Below are positions 1 to 8,476 of a stretch of 64,000 bases of DNA, in pieces. The notes beneath the pieces were generated by a model. It saw nothing but the letters and a program-made list of their open reading frames with translations, had not been told where the DNA came from and did no database searches. Numbering within the stretch: the stretch's first letter is position 1; every line of letters begins with the position of its first letter. Source of the stretch: VXOI01 sp965261945 (GTDB lineage Bacteria; Chloroflexota; Dehalococcoidia; Lucifugimonadales; UBA3495). A program made the translations under genes and the position numbers. The DNA is taken from positions 1,550,001 to 1,614,000 of the forward strand of contig CBDHEF010000002.1 of assembly GCA_965261945.1 (NCBI GenBank), given 5' to 3'.

Positions 1-32
1 CCTGAAACTGCCCGCCGCTTGCTTTTTCTCTG

Positions 33-620
33 CTACCGCTCCGTTGGCTGAATCAGGCCGTAGTTGGCGTCGGCGCGGCGGTAGAGGACGCTGAAGAGGT
101 CGGTTTCGACGTCCAGGAACATATAGAAGCTGTGGTCTAGGTACTGCATCTGGAGAGCGGCTTCTTCAACCGTCATCGGCTCCATGTCGAAGCGCTTGAT
201 GCGCACCAAGTCTCCGGAGGGGACTTCGACCATCACCTCCTCGTCCGTGACGCCGTTCTCCGAGGGTAGAGGTTCACGGGCCACCATGTCGGCGTCCGGG
301 GCGTTGCGGGAAAGGCGCTCGCTGCGGTAGGTCTGGGCTTTCCAGCGGTTGACCTGCCGGTCCAGGGCGTCCACAGTGGCGTTGACGGCCGCCCGCGCGT
401 TGGCGGCACGGCGCTGGGCGCGCAGCAGGTCGCCGCCGACATTGAGCGACACCTGCACCACCACCCGGTCCTGCTGCGAGCGCGTCCGCTCCGAGGCCAT
501 TTCCACATCGGCCCGGGTGATCGCGGGCAGATGCCGGTCGAGGGAGGAAAGCTTGGCGGCCACGTGCTCCTTCATCGAGCGGGTAATCTCAATGTTCCGG
601 CCCTGTATGTTCAAGTCCAT
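33..620 (-). CDS. hpf: Ribosome hibernation-promoting factor, long form
   Basis: Binds the 30S decoding region and, through its C-terminal domain, pairs 70S ribosomes into inactive 100S dimers during stress. The N-terminal S30AE/YfiA domain covers about residues 1-105 (NIQGRNIEIT start). The C-terminal dimerisation domain, from about residue 135, has the family pattern RIKRFDMEPMTVEEAALQM and ends near YGLIQP, so this is the long form. A GTG three codons upstream sits directly on the Shine-Dalgarno GGGAGG, whereas the ATG used here lies 8 nt after it, so the ATG is preferred. It stands alone, with about 300 bp of non-coding DNA upstream. Function is family knowledge; identity is clear. Confidence 0.93.
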   Translation of the reverse strand: MDLNIQGRNIEITRSMKEHVAAKLSSLDRHLPAITRADVEMASERTRSQQDRVVVQVSLNVGGDLLRAQRRAANARAAVNATVDALDRQVNRWKAQTYRSERLSRNAPDADMVAREPLPSENGVTDEEVMVEVPSGDLVRIKRFDMEPMTVEEAALQMQYLDHSFYMFLDVETDLFSVLYRRADANYGLIQPTER

Positions 621-629
621 CTTTGGCAC

Positions 630-928
630 CTCCCTGTCGCCTGATGAGGGTATGAATCCGGCCCCCAGGGGAACGGGCCGTTATATTACCACAAGCGACC
701 TGATTACAGCATAGCACTTCCCATGCCCGTGAGGCATATCAATGCCGGTGAGGCATATCAATGCCGGTGAGGCATATCAGGTCAGAACCAAAGGCGGGGC
801 CTTTTAAGCCTCTTTCGCTTGGGAAAGGGCAGGGGTGAAATACCGGGACTGCAAGATGTGCACCTGCGAACAGAGACGCCCCAAACATAACCCTCCCCCG
901 AAGGGGTGGGAACAAGTAGAGACCCAGG
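630..928. other. Intergenic region between hpf and meaB
   Basis: About 300 bases without a convincing gene. The short frames here on the plus strand have no family features and overlap meaB or hpf on the other strand. The only structure I see is the three-copy 19-bp tandem repeat at 723-779, about 100 bp upstream of hpf. Confidence 0.6.
723..779. repeat. Three tandem copies of a 19-bp unit
   Basis: Three consecutive 19-bp units of the form ATGCCGGTGAGGCATATCA occupy 723-741, 742-760 and 761-779; the first differs at one base. Each unit contains a short inverted pair (ATGCC and GGCAT), so each could form a small hairpin or bind a dimeric protein. The array lies upstream of hpf. Function unknown. 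Confidence 0.85.
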
Positions 929-1900
929 CTACCGTGGCGGTGTGGCCAGAAAATTGGGGTTTAGGGAAGAGGAGCCGAGGAATTCCAGTGCGGCGGAGTA
1001 CGGCTCGGCCTCCCTCGCGGCCACCTGCCCCAGCATTGACAGCAGCGCCGGGTCGGTCTGAACCATCCGGCGGAGGCGCCGAACCAGTTCTTCTTCTACC
1101 ACTTCGAGGAATTCCTGGCTCCGGTGCTCGCCGCGCCGCCTCTCCAGGTTGCCGCTGCTTTGCAGGTAGGCGTGATGCTGTTCCAGGCTGCCCCAAAGCT
1201 CCTCGATGCCCCGGCCCGTGTGCGCGGCGGTCATTTTGACCGGCGGCACCCACTCCGGCGTGGTCAGCGACATCTGGAGCATGGCGGTCACCGAGGCGGC
1301 CATCTGGTCGGCGCCGTCGCGGTCGGCCTTGTTGACCACGTAGAGGTCGGCAATCTCCATCACACCGGCCTTGAGAGCCTGGATGGCGTCACCGGCCTCG
1401 GGAATCAAGGCGACGGCGACCGTGTCGGCCACGCCCATGATGCCCAGTTCGGTCTGGCCCACGCCTACGGTCTCGACGATTACCACGTCGTAACCCGCGG
1501 CGTCCAGCGACCGGGCGATGCCCTTGACGATGCGGGGCAGCCCTCCGGTCTGGCCGCGGGTGGCGATGCTGCGGATGAAAACGCCGGCGTCCAGGTAGTG
1601 TCGCTGCATCCTGATGCGGTCGCCAAGCAGGGCGCCGCCACTGAATGGGCTGGTGGGGTCAACGGCCACGATGCCCACCCGCTTGCCGAGTCCGCGCAGC
1701 AGGCGGGTCAACTGGTCAACGATGGTGCTCTTGCCAGCGCCGGGCGGGCCGGTAATGCCGACGGTATAGGCGCGGCCTGTGCCGGCGTCCACGGCGCGCA
1801 TCACGTCTGCCGCAGCCGGGTCGCCGCGTTCCAGCATGGATATGACGCGGGAAAGGGCGCGTTGCTCTCCGGCCAGAAGCCTGTCGGCCAACTCAGGCAA
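929..1900 (-). CDS. meaB: Methylmalonyl-CoA mutase-associated GTPase MeaB (ArgK family)
   Basis: G3E-type P-loop GTPase that chaperones adenosylcobalamin loading and protects B12-dependent acyl-CoA mutases. Visible motifs are Walker A GPPGAGKST (residues 51-59), VDPTSPFSGGALLGDR (80-95), ETVGVGQ (143-149) and the guanine-specificity motif NKAD (190-193). Its 323 residues match the family length. The start is TTG with GGAG about 10 nt upstream. No mutase subunit is adjacent; the next gene on the strand is the CysRS fusion, whose stop lies 62 bp upstream of this start. It implies a B12-dependent mutase elsewhere in the genome, which is inference. Confidence 0.93.
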   Translation of the reverse strand: MPELADRLLAGEQRALSRVISMLERGDPAAADVMRAVDAGTGRAYTVGITGPPGAGKSTIVDQLTRLLRGLGKRVGIVAVDPTSPFSGGALLGDRIRMQRHYLDAGVFIRSIATRGQTGGLPRIVKGIARSLDAAGYDVVIVETVGVGQTELGIMGVADTVAVALIPEAGDAIQALKAGVMEIADLYVVNKADRDGADQMAASVTAMLQMSLTTPEWVPPVKMTAAHTGRGIEELWGSLEQHHAYLQSSGNLERRRGEHRSQEFLEVVEEELVRRLRRMVQTDPALLSMLGQVAAREAEPYSAALEFLGSSSLNPNFLATPPR

Positions 1901-1962
1901 AGTCGGCTAACTCCACAGGTCCCGGCGCGATATGGCTGAAAGAGGGAACAATGCGGGTCGAA

Positions 1963-4179
1963 TCAGTGGTGGAATTGGCCGCCAAAGCCCCTGGCCCCGG
2001 CGGTGATCAGAAGGTCAGGACGGTTGCCCCAGCGTTTGAGGAAACGGCCGAAATTCTTGCGGGAGAGTTCGTCCCGCTGGTTGTCGTCCAGTTCCGTCCA
2101 CTGGCGATGCTCGTGACGCAAGAGAGGCAGGGATGAGTCGGCCACCACCCGGTAACCCTTGTCCTTGAACTGGAAGCAGTAATCAATGTCGAGATTGCGG
2201 TAAAAGCGGAATACCTCGCGCATCAGTCCAACAGTGTTTACCGCCTCGCGGCGGAAGGACATACAGTAAGCCTGCATTGCGTCGGCCTCACCTGCGGCCA
2301 CCTCCTCGTGGAAGTGCTGCATATCGTCGGTGGTCAGGCCGTAGGGGCCGAAAATGCCTACGCTGGGGTCGCTGAGTTGCTGTTCCACCTGCCCCAGTAT
2401 GTCACCAACAATCTCTGCCGAGCCGTCCACGATGATGACGTACTTGCCCAGGCTCTGCTTGATGCCTATGTTTTTGCTGGCGGCGTCGCCGATTACGTGG
2501 TCGCAATGAATGACGCGCAGGTTTTCGTGTTCCCGCCGCATCTCCTCCAGCATCTCGCCGGTGCCGTCGGTAGAACCGCTGTCGATAACGATTACCTCGG
2601 CGGAGCGTCCCTCGGAGTGTCGCAGCATACCATTGACGCAGCGCCTGACATCTTCGGGATAGCCGTAGGCGTTCAGGATGAATGTGAACTCATACTGGGA
2701 AGGCTCGTGCAGGCGCGAAGACACTTCGCGGGAGGACGACACGGAATCCCATCTCTCCAGGCGGCGCTCCATGGTTGTTTTGGGACGGACGCGGGAGCCG
2801 TCCGGCGCGTCTTCCACCACGTAGCCGTCGGCAGACAGGCGGGCGCGCATGGCATCGGCGGTTTCCCAGGTTCGCCGAACCCGCAGCGATTCTCGCTCGC
2901 GCACTGTGGCGGCGACCTCCTCGCCGACCTCGGTTTCGACCGGCGCAGTATGCAGGTCCAAGCCAAACATTTCGTCGAATTCCAGAAGCAGCGCCAGCTT
3001 GTCGCGGGATGGCAACTCGGACCGGGCCATTTCCCAGGTGATGGCCAGCGCGCGGGGAAGGTCCAGGTCAGCGTCCACGGCATCCCAGAACCGGCGGCGG
3101 AATTCGCCGGCGCCCGCTCCCTCGGCGTGGCTCGATCCGTTAGCCGACTGCGCGCCCTCCCGGCTCCACAGCCAGACGCGACGGCGCAGGTTGGTCAGCG
3201 CCTTTTCCGCCGACCGCAGCGAGGTGAAGGTGAAGTTCATGCGGTGGCGATATAGGACGTTCATGCAAAGGTAGCGGAAGGAAAGCGGGTCGAATCCCCG
3301 CTCTATCAGCTCTTCAATCAGGAAGACATTACCCGACGACTTTGCCATCTTCGCGCCGTCGGCGAGCAGGTGCTGGGCATGGACCCAGTAGCGGACGTGC
3401 TGACTACCGAATGCAGCCTCGCTCTGCGCGATTTCATCCTCGTGGTGCGGGAAGATGTTGTCCACCCCGCCGGTGTGAATATCGAAGGACTCCCCAAGGT
3501 ACTTGGAGGCCATGGCGGAACATTCGATATGCCAGCCTGGGAATCCATCCCCCCACAGGCTACCCCACTTCACGTCGCGGCCCGGCTCGGCGGCCTTCCA
3601 CAGGGTGAAGTCCCGGGGGTCGCGCTTCAGGGGGTCAGCTTCGGCGCGGACACCTTCCAGAAGGTCGGCCCCGGTGTTGCGGGAGAGCTTGCCGTAGTCG
3701 GGGAAGCTGGGAACATCAAAGTAGACGTTGCCGCCCCGCTCGTAGGCGTAACCTTTGCCTACCAGCGACTCGACTATGGAGAGCATCTCAGGGATGTGAT
3801 GGCTGGCCCAAGGAAAGACATGGGCCTCCATGATGTTCAGCCGTTCCTCGTCGCGGTGGAACCGTCCGGCGTACAATTCGGCGATTTCCTGTACCGTCCT
3901 GCCTTCGGCAAGGGCGGCCAGGATCATCTTGTCCCCGCCGGTTTCGACCAGCTCCTGCCTCATGTGACCGACGTCGGTGATGTTCTTGACGTGCTGAACT
4001 TCAAGGCCATGATGCGTCAAGGCGCGCCGAATCCAGTCGGCCATCATGTAGGTGCGCAGGTTACCGATGTGGGCGTCCCGGTACACCGTAGGCCCGCAGG
4101 TGTACATACGGATAATGCCCGGCTCCGCCGGCTCGATTTTTTCTACCCGCTTAGTGAGGGTACTGTATATGTTCAGCAA
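1963..4179 (-). CDS. cysS: Cysteinyl-tRNA synthetase fused to a C-terminal family 2 glycosyltransferase domain
   Basis: Residues 1 to about 470 are a complete class I cysteinyl-tRNA synthetase: CGPTVY (28-33), HIGN (37-40), WHIECSAM around C220, HTGGVDNIFPHHEDE (235-249) for the zinc site with C28, and KMAKS (277-281). A DALR-type helical region follows. From about residue 495 the same frame continues into a GT2 (GT-A fold) domain: EVIVIDSGSTDGT (528-540) is the nucleotide-sugar loop, followed by NIGIKQSLGKYVIIVDGSAEI, where VDGSAE replaces the usual DxD. Family CysRS length is about 460-490, so the extra 260 residues are clear. Start is TTG. I see no stop or frameshift at the junction. Synthetase activity is secure; the sugar acceptor is unknown. 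Confidence 0.9.
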   Translation of the reverse strand: MLNIYSTLTKRVEKIEPAEPGIIRMYTCGPTVYRDAHIGNLRTYMMADWIRRALTHHGLEVQHVKNITDVGHMRQELVETGGDKMILAALAEGRTVQEIAELYAGRFHRDEERLNIMEAHVFPWASHHIPEMLSIVESLVGKGYAYERGGNVYFDVPSFPDYGKLSRNTGADLLEGVRAEADPLKRDPRDFTLWKAAEPGRDVKWGSLWGDGFPGWHIECSAMASKYLGESFDIHTGGVDNIFPHHEDEIAQSEAAFGSQHVRYWVHAQHLLADGAKMAKSSGNVFLIEELIERGFDPLSFRYLCMNVLYRHRMNFTFTSLRSAEKALTNLRRRVWLWSREGAQSANGSSHAEGAGAGEFRRRFWDAVDADLDLPRALAITWEMARSELPSRDKLALLLEFDEMFGLDLHTAPVETEVGEEVAATVRERESLRVRRTWETADAMRARLSADGYVVEDAPDGSRVRPKTTMERRLERWDSVSSSREVSSRLHEPSQYEFTFILNAYGYPEDVRRCVNGMLRHSEGRSAEVIVIDSGSTDGTGEMLEEMRREHENLRVIHCDHVIGDAASKNIGIKQSLGKYVIIVDGSAEIVGDILGQVEQQLSDPSVGIFGPYGLTTDDMQHFHEEVAAGEADAMQAYCMSFRREAVNTVGLMREVFRFYRNLDIDYCFQFKDKGYRVVADSSLPLLRHEHRQWTELDDNQRDELSRKNFGRFLKRWGNRPDLLITAGARGFGGQFHH

Positions 4180-4299
4180 AGCAACCGCCCCTTGCCGCCG
4201 AATTTAGGCAGTTTACCACGGGGCGGCGGCGCTTGTCACCCGTCGCCGACGGGTTGGCTTGGCGGCAAGCGGCCTTGTAGACAGTTAGCTAATCAAGTT

Positions 4300-4328
4300 T
4301 TGGAATGCGAATAATTTAGTTTTATAAT
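4300..4328 (+). promoter_or_regulatory. Sigma70-type promoter for the PAS-LuxR remnant
   Basis: TTGGAA at 4300-4305, a 17-bp spacer and a perfect TATAAT at 4323-4328. The expected transcript start is about 30 nt before the ATG at 4366, which has GGGAGG 6 nt upstream. Position and spacing support a real promoter for the regulator gene that follows. Confidence 0.65.
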
Positions 4329-4365
4329 GGTATGTTTATACGAAAGAGGCTCCGGGAGGCCCGGT

Positions 4366-5000
4366 ATGATAGCCAATCCCGCCGCTTGTCAGCCTAGACA
4401 CCCTGAACGCCATCCCCCTTCGGCGCCTATGTTACGGGCCCGGAGCAAACCATCCGGTTCTGGAACCCCGGCGCCGAGCGTATTCTCGGGCACAAAGGGC
4501 GGGACGTAATCGGGCGTCCCTGTTGCCAGATCTTGCAGGCCGCCCCCAACGAGAGTTTGCCTCCGGTCTGCCTGCGGAGATGCCCCTTCACCCACCTGCC
4601 CGGACAGGGGCGCATCCCGCCTCCCTTCAGGGCGCAGGCAGGGCGCAGGCGCTTTGCGCTTCGGGCCAGCGAAAACAGGTGATGCTGACCCCGATGATTA
4701 TCCCAAGGGGAAGATGGCCGGATGACGCTGTTCCACCTGTTTGACGAACTGCCCGATGCTGAACGACCCGGAGTATCCGGCGGCGTTGCAATGCCCTGCG
4801 GCAAGGCCGCATCCCTGACCGTCCGGGAACTGATGGTACTGCGGCTGATGTCGGACGGGCTGACCAATCGCGAGATTGCCGAAAGTTTCACCCTCAGCTA
4901 TCACACCGTCCGCAATCACGTCTGCAACATCCGGGGCAATCTCCAAGCCAGGAGCCGGGAAGAAGCCGTGAAAATCGGCGGCAACCTCGGCTTGCTCTAG
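4366..5000 (+). pseudogene. PAS-LuxR transcriptional regulator, broken by several frameshifts
   Basis: Pieces of one regulator can be read by changing frame. The ATG at 4366 has a good ribosome site but stays in its PAS-less frame; SLDTLNAIP is read near 4391-4417. FGAYVTGPEQTIRFWNPGAE followed by RILGHKGRDVIGRPC, a PAS domain core, is read from about 4419 after a shift at a CCCCC run. That frame hits TGA at 4680, 4686 and 4695, while a neighbouring frame carries VMLTPMIIPRG across the gap. The original frame then resumes as GEDGRMTLFHLF and runs into a LuxR-type helix-turn-helix (LTVRELMVLRLMSDGLTNREIAE, then HTVRNHV). The 92-codon HTH frame from ATG 4722 is intact and could still be made. 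At least three or four indels are needed, so decay is likelier than one sequencing error. Confidence 0.7.
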
Positions 5001-5131
5001 CCTTTCCTGCCCCTGCTCCGCAACACGGCCCCGAAAAATAGTACGGTCGTATCATTCTCCACCACCAAGCCCGCAGTACCATTATCGTGACCGGCGCAAC
5101 CGCCGGCAGACACGATACGGGAGGTGAGGGA

Positions 5132-5412
5132 ATGACCGCATTCAGAAACGGATACATCTGTTGGTCGGCATCTCGGTGGTGCTGGGCTTGGCTTTGGCGG
5201 CAGGGTCAGGCGTGATCTTCGCCAAGGGACATGAGGCCCCCCGGAACCAAAACATCACTTGTGAGTCCATCACACAGCAACCTCACAATTCAACCCACTA
5301 CCCCGGCAGAATCAACGTCGTCTGCACAGTCGAGTGCGCCGGTATCGTGCAGGAGATGGAGATATGGGGCATACTCCAAAAGGAGGACTGTATCTGGCTC
5401 TTCTGCTCGTGA
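5132..5412 (+). pseudogene. Small exported cysteine-containing protein, frameshifted after about 10 codons
   Basis: ATG 5132 has an excellent ribosome site (GGGAGGTGAGGGA) but its frame runs out after 27 codons. The next frame, open from TTG 5161, gives LVGISVVLGLALAAGSGVIFA, a hydrophobic export or anchor segment, then about 60 residues with four cysteines (ITCESI, NVVCTVEC, DCIWLFCS). One base change joins MTAFRNGYI to this segment, so the original was probably a 90-residue exported protein. It follows the broken PAS-LuxR gene by 131 bp on the same strand. Function unknown. The next 240 bp hold nothing I recognise. Confidence 0.45.
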
Positions 5413-5653
5413 AATAACGTGGGACCGGCCGGGCATGACTCCAAAACTGGGGCGAGTCGAGTTCAAGAAAATTCATCAATCGCCTGCGTCCCTGGCCATT
5501 ACAGGGGATACAGCGAAGAAAGAATCGTGTGGCCCAACGGTCAGGAGGAAACAGGCTACGGTTTCTCAGGCGAGAGGTCGCTTTCCTGTTGATGCCAAGG
5601 GGCGGCTTCTGACGGGCAGGCCCGGCGCATTCCCGCGCCAGGCCTTTTCTGAT

Positions 5654-6493
5654 TCAGACGCCCAAGTCTCCGGACATCAATGGCCTGATGTCGTATTCAA
5701 GCTCATTGACCGGAGGGAGCGGGGCGCCTGTTTGCAGGAAACTTCCCGGAAGCCAGAGTGTGCCTTCGGTATCCCACGACCACATCATGGTGGTTCCGGC
5801 TTCCGACGTGAGGCGGACGAAGGGGGCGGCCAGGATTGATAGGAAAGTCAGGTGGATGCCGTCCCACCGGGTTGCGACGCTGGGCCAGTCCGGGGTCAGC
5901 GTACCTACTCCCGCAGGGCTGTTCCGGTGCTGATTCGGCCGGGGATGGTTCGCGCAGAGGGAATGCCAGTCATCGGGGCCTGTTATCTCAAGAACGCGGG
6001 CAGCCCCGTCCGTCTCAGCGCTGAATCTGTCCCGCCGGCCATGCGGCCAGTCCCCAACGCCGTATGCGATGATGGTGTCCAAGCATGAAAGTTCGCTGTA
6101 CAGGGTGGAAGTGAAACGCCATTCCAGCGGACGTTCAGCATAGGACTCCCAAGCGGGGTTGGCTTCAAGCGGATGCGGTTCAGTGAACGGGTCGTCCGGT
6201 ATTATCACCTGCTGGCCCGGGTTCATGGGTGATGCCCACCATTGGCTTCCGGGATGGGTTGCGGCTTCGCGGGCCAAGTCTGCCAAGCGGGGGGCCGAGG
6301 AAAGCAGCTCCGCAACATCGCGGTCGAATGTGCCGGACCATGGAGTGATGCGGCGCAGGACGGACGCCAACCGCGAAAAGGACTCAAAGGGCGTGACCGC
6401 AAGGTCGAGAGGGGCTTGGTCCCTTTCGATGGTCAGCAGGAAAGCGCACCCGACCGGGCAGGCCAACAGTTGGCCGGGATGTATCTCAGTCAT
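5654..6493 (-). CDS. Conserved hypothetical protein, 279 residues
   Basis: A soluble-looking protein with no signal peptide or membrane segment. Its N-terminus contains PGQLLACPVGCAFLLTIE, and the C-terminal half has ITGPDDWHSLCANHP, LTPDWPSVATRWDGIHLTF and WSWDTEGTLWLPGSF. That pattern resembles uncharacterised proteins I associate with actinobacteria, though this is from memory and not checked. No catalytic motif can be named. It stands alone between two decayed genes, so recent acquisition or loss of context is possible. The ATG has only a weak ribosome site. Confidence 0.6.
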   Translation of the reverse strand: MTEIHPGQLLACPVGCAFLLTIERDQAPLDLAVTPFESFSRLASVLRRITPWSGTFDRDVAELLSSAPRLADLAREAATHPGSQWWASPMNPGQQVIIPDDPFTEPHPLEANPAWESYAERPLEWRFTSTLYSELSCLDTIIAYGVGDWPHGRRDRFSAETDGAARVLEITGPDDWHSLCANHPRPNQHRNSPAGVGTLTPDWPSVATRWDGIHLTFLSILAAPFVRLTSEAGTTMMWSWDTEGTLWLPGSFLQTGAPLPPVNELEYDIRPLMSGDLGV

Positions 6494-6663
6494 GATTCTA
6501 TGCCCGTTCCTGAATGGATGGGATCACCAAGCGTCCCAATGGCATCTTCTTCCGAGGCATTGCGACCCCTTCGCTTCCTTTATAGGGTATGGCCTCCCGG
6601 CAATACTGCCCTACGGGGCGGGTTGAGGGAGGCGTAGACAATATCGGGGCGGCGTTTTCGCAC

Positions 6664-6954
6664 TTATTCGTAGCCCAGCCCTAGCCGGGCCAGGCTGCCC
6701 TTGCGGTTGTTCTCCTCCGCCACGTCGGCCCGATTAGCCATCTCATGGGCCTGCTTCAGTCCGTCGGGCATTTTCAAGTCCAGCTCCACCGGCCGCTTGC
6801 TCCGGTTCCAGGTGGAGAATGCTGGGTCGCTGTAGGCGGGGTCGCCGCCGGGGCCGCTCCACCTTGATGACGTCGCCCCCTGTTCCGCCAGCAACACACC
6901 CAGCAGCGGGCCGGGTATGTACTGCCCAAACTCTACTACGCGGACTCCCCGCAA
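6664..6954 (-). pseudogene. CaiB/BaiF family CoA-transferase, N-terminal remnant
   Basis: The frame begins LRGVRVVEFGQYIPGPLLG, the classic start of class III CoA-transferases, and continues LAEQGA. It then reads SSRWSGPGGDP where the family has DVIKVERPGGDP; the neighbouring frame supplies DVIKVERP, so a frameshift pair lies around 6850-6870. It goes on through STWNRSKRPVELDLKMPDGL and ends RLGLGYE followed by a stop, about 100 residues against a usual 380-420. Frameshift plus truncation mark it as a relic. The remaining three quarters of the gene is not in the window. Confidence 0.75.
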
Positions 6955-7044
6955 CGCGCCCTGGGTCTCTATACCCTGATTTTCTGGGCGGTGGCTGTGC
7001 TGGTCATGGTCGCCTTCCCCTTTTTATATGTTTCGCGGGTTAAG

Positions 7045-8091
7045 TTAGTGGCAATGCGGTTCTGCGGCAATCCTTACCACCCGCCCAGCCTTGGCCGACT
7101 CGATGGCCGCGGCGGTAATGCGAGCCGCCTGCAGTCCATCCTCGCCGGTGGCGGCGGGCGCTCGGTCGTGCTTCAGTGCGTCGCGGAAATCCTCAAGTTC
7201 GGCCACAAAGTTGGCGAGGTAGTCGTATTCGTAGCTCTCGGACACATTGACTGCCGCGCTGACCACCTCGGCGCGGCCCAAGCGGGCTTCCCAGATGGTT
7301 TCCTTGGTGGCGATGCGCCCGCCGGAGCCGTATAGCGCCAGGTCGTTCTGCGTGTCGGGAAGCATCCGGCCGCACATAACCTGTGCGATGGCGCCGCCGC
7401 TCATTCGCAGGGCAATGGTGGCAATGTGCTCCAGTGGCTGCCGCTCGGTCTGGCCGTCGGTCATGGCCACAACTTCTACGACCTCTTGAGCAAACAGGAA
7501 GCGCATGAGGTCGAAGACATGGACTCCGAGGCCGACCAGCACCGAGGCGTCGCCGACAAGTTCCGGGGTTTCCCACCATTCGCGCAGGCCGGAGCGGGCC
7601 AGATGCTCCGGCTCGCCGCGATTACCCCGGCCCCACTGCCCATGGGCCAGGCGGATGCGCCCTATAGCCCCGTCGTCAACCAGTTGGCGCGCCCAGATAT
7701 GGGCGGGGTGAAACCGCAGCTCGAAGCCCATCCCCAGCGTGACGCCGTGGTCTCGGCAGGCGGCAACCATGGCGGCGGCATCCGATGCCGTAGTGGCCAT
7801 CGGCTTTTCCGCCAGCACATGCTTGCCCGCAGCGGCAGCCCGGATGGTCTGCGGCGCGTGCAGATGGTTGGGCGAGGCCACAAACACGGCGTCAACCCGC
7901 GAGTCGGCCAGCATCGCGTCGAGGTTGCTGTGCGCGGAATCGGCGCCGTGGGATTCCGCGAAAGCGTCGGCCCGCGCCTGGTCGCGGCTGTACACCGCCA
8001 CCAGCCGCGAGTCCCGCGCCAGCCTCATTGCGGGGGCGATTTTCAGGTCGGCGTGCGAGCCGATGCCTGCAATGGCCCAGCCTAGGGGCAA
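7045..8091 (-). CDS. Gfo/Idh/MocA family NAD(P)-dependent oxidoreductase
   Basis: N-terminal Rossmann fold with AGIGSHA (8-14) and the family signature EKP (95-97, in HVLAEKPMATT). A C-terminal alpha/beta domain follows, including VGLGVHVFDLMRFL, where the histidine and aspartate match the usual substrate-binding helix. Length 348 is normal. Such enzymes oxidise or reduce sugars, inositols or related polyols; the substrate cannot be read from sequence. The TTG start has AAGGAG 7 nt upstream. It is monocistronic, with a divergent XRE gene about 150 bp away. Confidence 0.88.
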   Translation of the reverse strand: MPLGWAIAGIGSHADLKIAPAMRLARDSRLVAVYSRDQARADAFAESHGADSAHSNLDAMLADSRVDAVFVASPNHLHAPQTIRAAAAGKHVLAEKPMATTASDAAAMVAACRDHGVTLGMGFELRFHPAHIWARQLVDDGAIGRIRLAHGQWGRGNRGEPEHLARSGLREWWETPELVGDASVLVGLGVHVFDLMRFLFAQEVVEVVAMTDGQTERQPLEHIATIALRMSGGAIAQVMCGRMLPDTQNDLALYGSGGRIATKETIWEARLGRAEVVSAAVNVSESYEYDYLANFVAELEDFRDALKHDRAPAATGEDGLQAARITAAAIESAKAGRVVRIAAEPHCH

Positions 8092-8245
8092 GGTGATGCT
8101 CCTTACTTAGAAAATTCTGGCGGTTCGGCCATTCCGGACCATATCCAAGGTGGCTGCGATGTCTTCCTAAATGCTAATCGTAGTATGTAGTAACCGGAGG
8201 TTTTCAAATGCTAAATCTCTGTTGAGACTATCAACGAGATTGGGA

Positions 8246-8476
8246 ATGTCAGAGTCAAAAATCGCTAAAGCCCTAGGTGAAACCGTTCGAGAGCAACGGA
8301 GACGTCAAGGTCTCAGCCAAGAGAATTTTGGTGAACTTGCAGGTGTCCATCGTACATACGTCGGAATGATAGAGCGTGGCGAGAAGAATATCACGCTCTT
8401 AAACATTGTCAAGATGTCGAAAGCACTGGGTCTAACCTCATCTGAACTCCTTCGGTTAGCGGAGGAGCGTCTATGA
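8246..8476 (+). CDS. XRE-family helix-turn-helix regulator, controller-protein-like
   Basis: A 76-residue single-domain HTH_3 protein: ETVREQRRRQGLSQENFGEL, then HRTYVGMIERGEKNITLLNI. The segment HRTYxGxxERGExNxxLLNI is shared with controller (C) proteins of type II restriction-modification systems and similar small repressors. A longer in-frame start at 8171 exists, but the extra residues do not look like a domain. Its stop overlaps, as ATGA, the start of a truncated second frame preceded by GGAGGAG, so it once headed a translationally coupled pair. Base composition here is more AT-rich than the flanks, which fits recent transfer. Confidence 0.78.
   Translation: MSESKIAKALGETVREQRRRQGLSQENFGELAGVHRTYVGMIERGEKNITLLNIVKMSKALGLTSSELLRLAEERL

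Noticed and set aside
4680..4697. TGA read as tryptophan in the PAS-LuxR gene
   Set aside because: Intact genes in the window end in TGA normally, and neighbouring frames supply the missing PAS segment, so indels explain it better.
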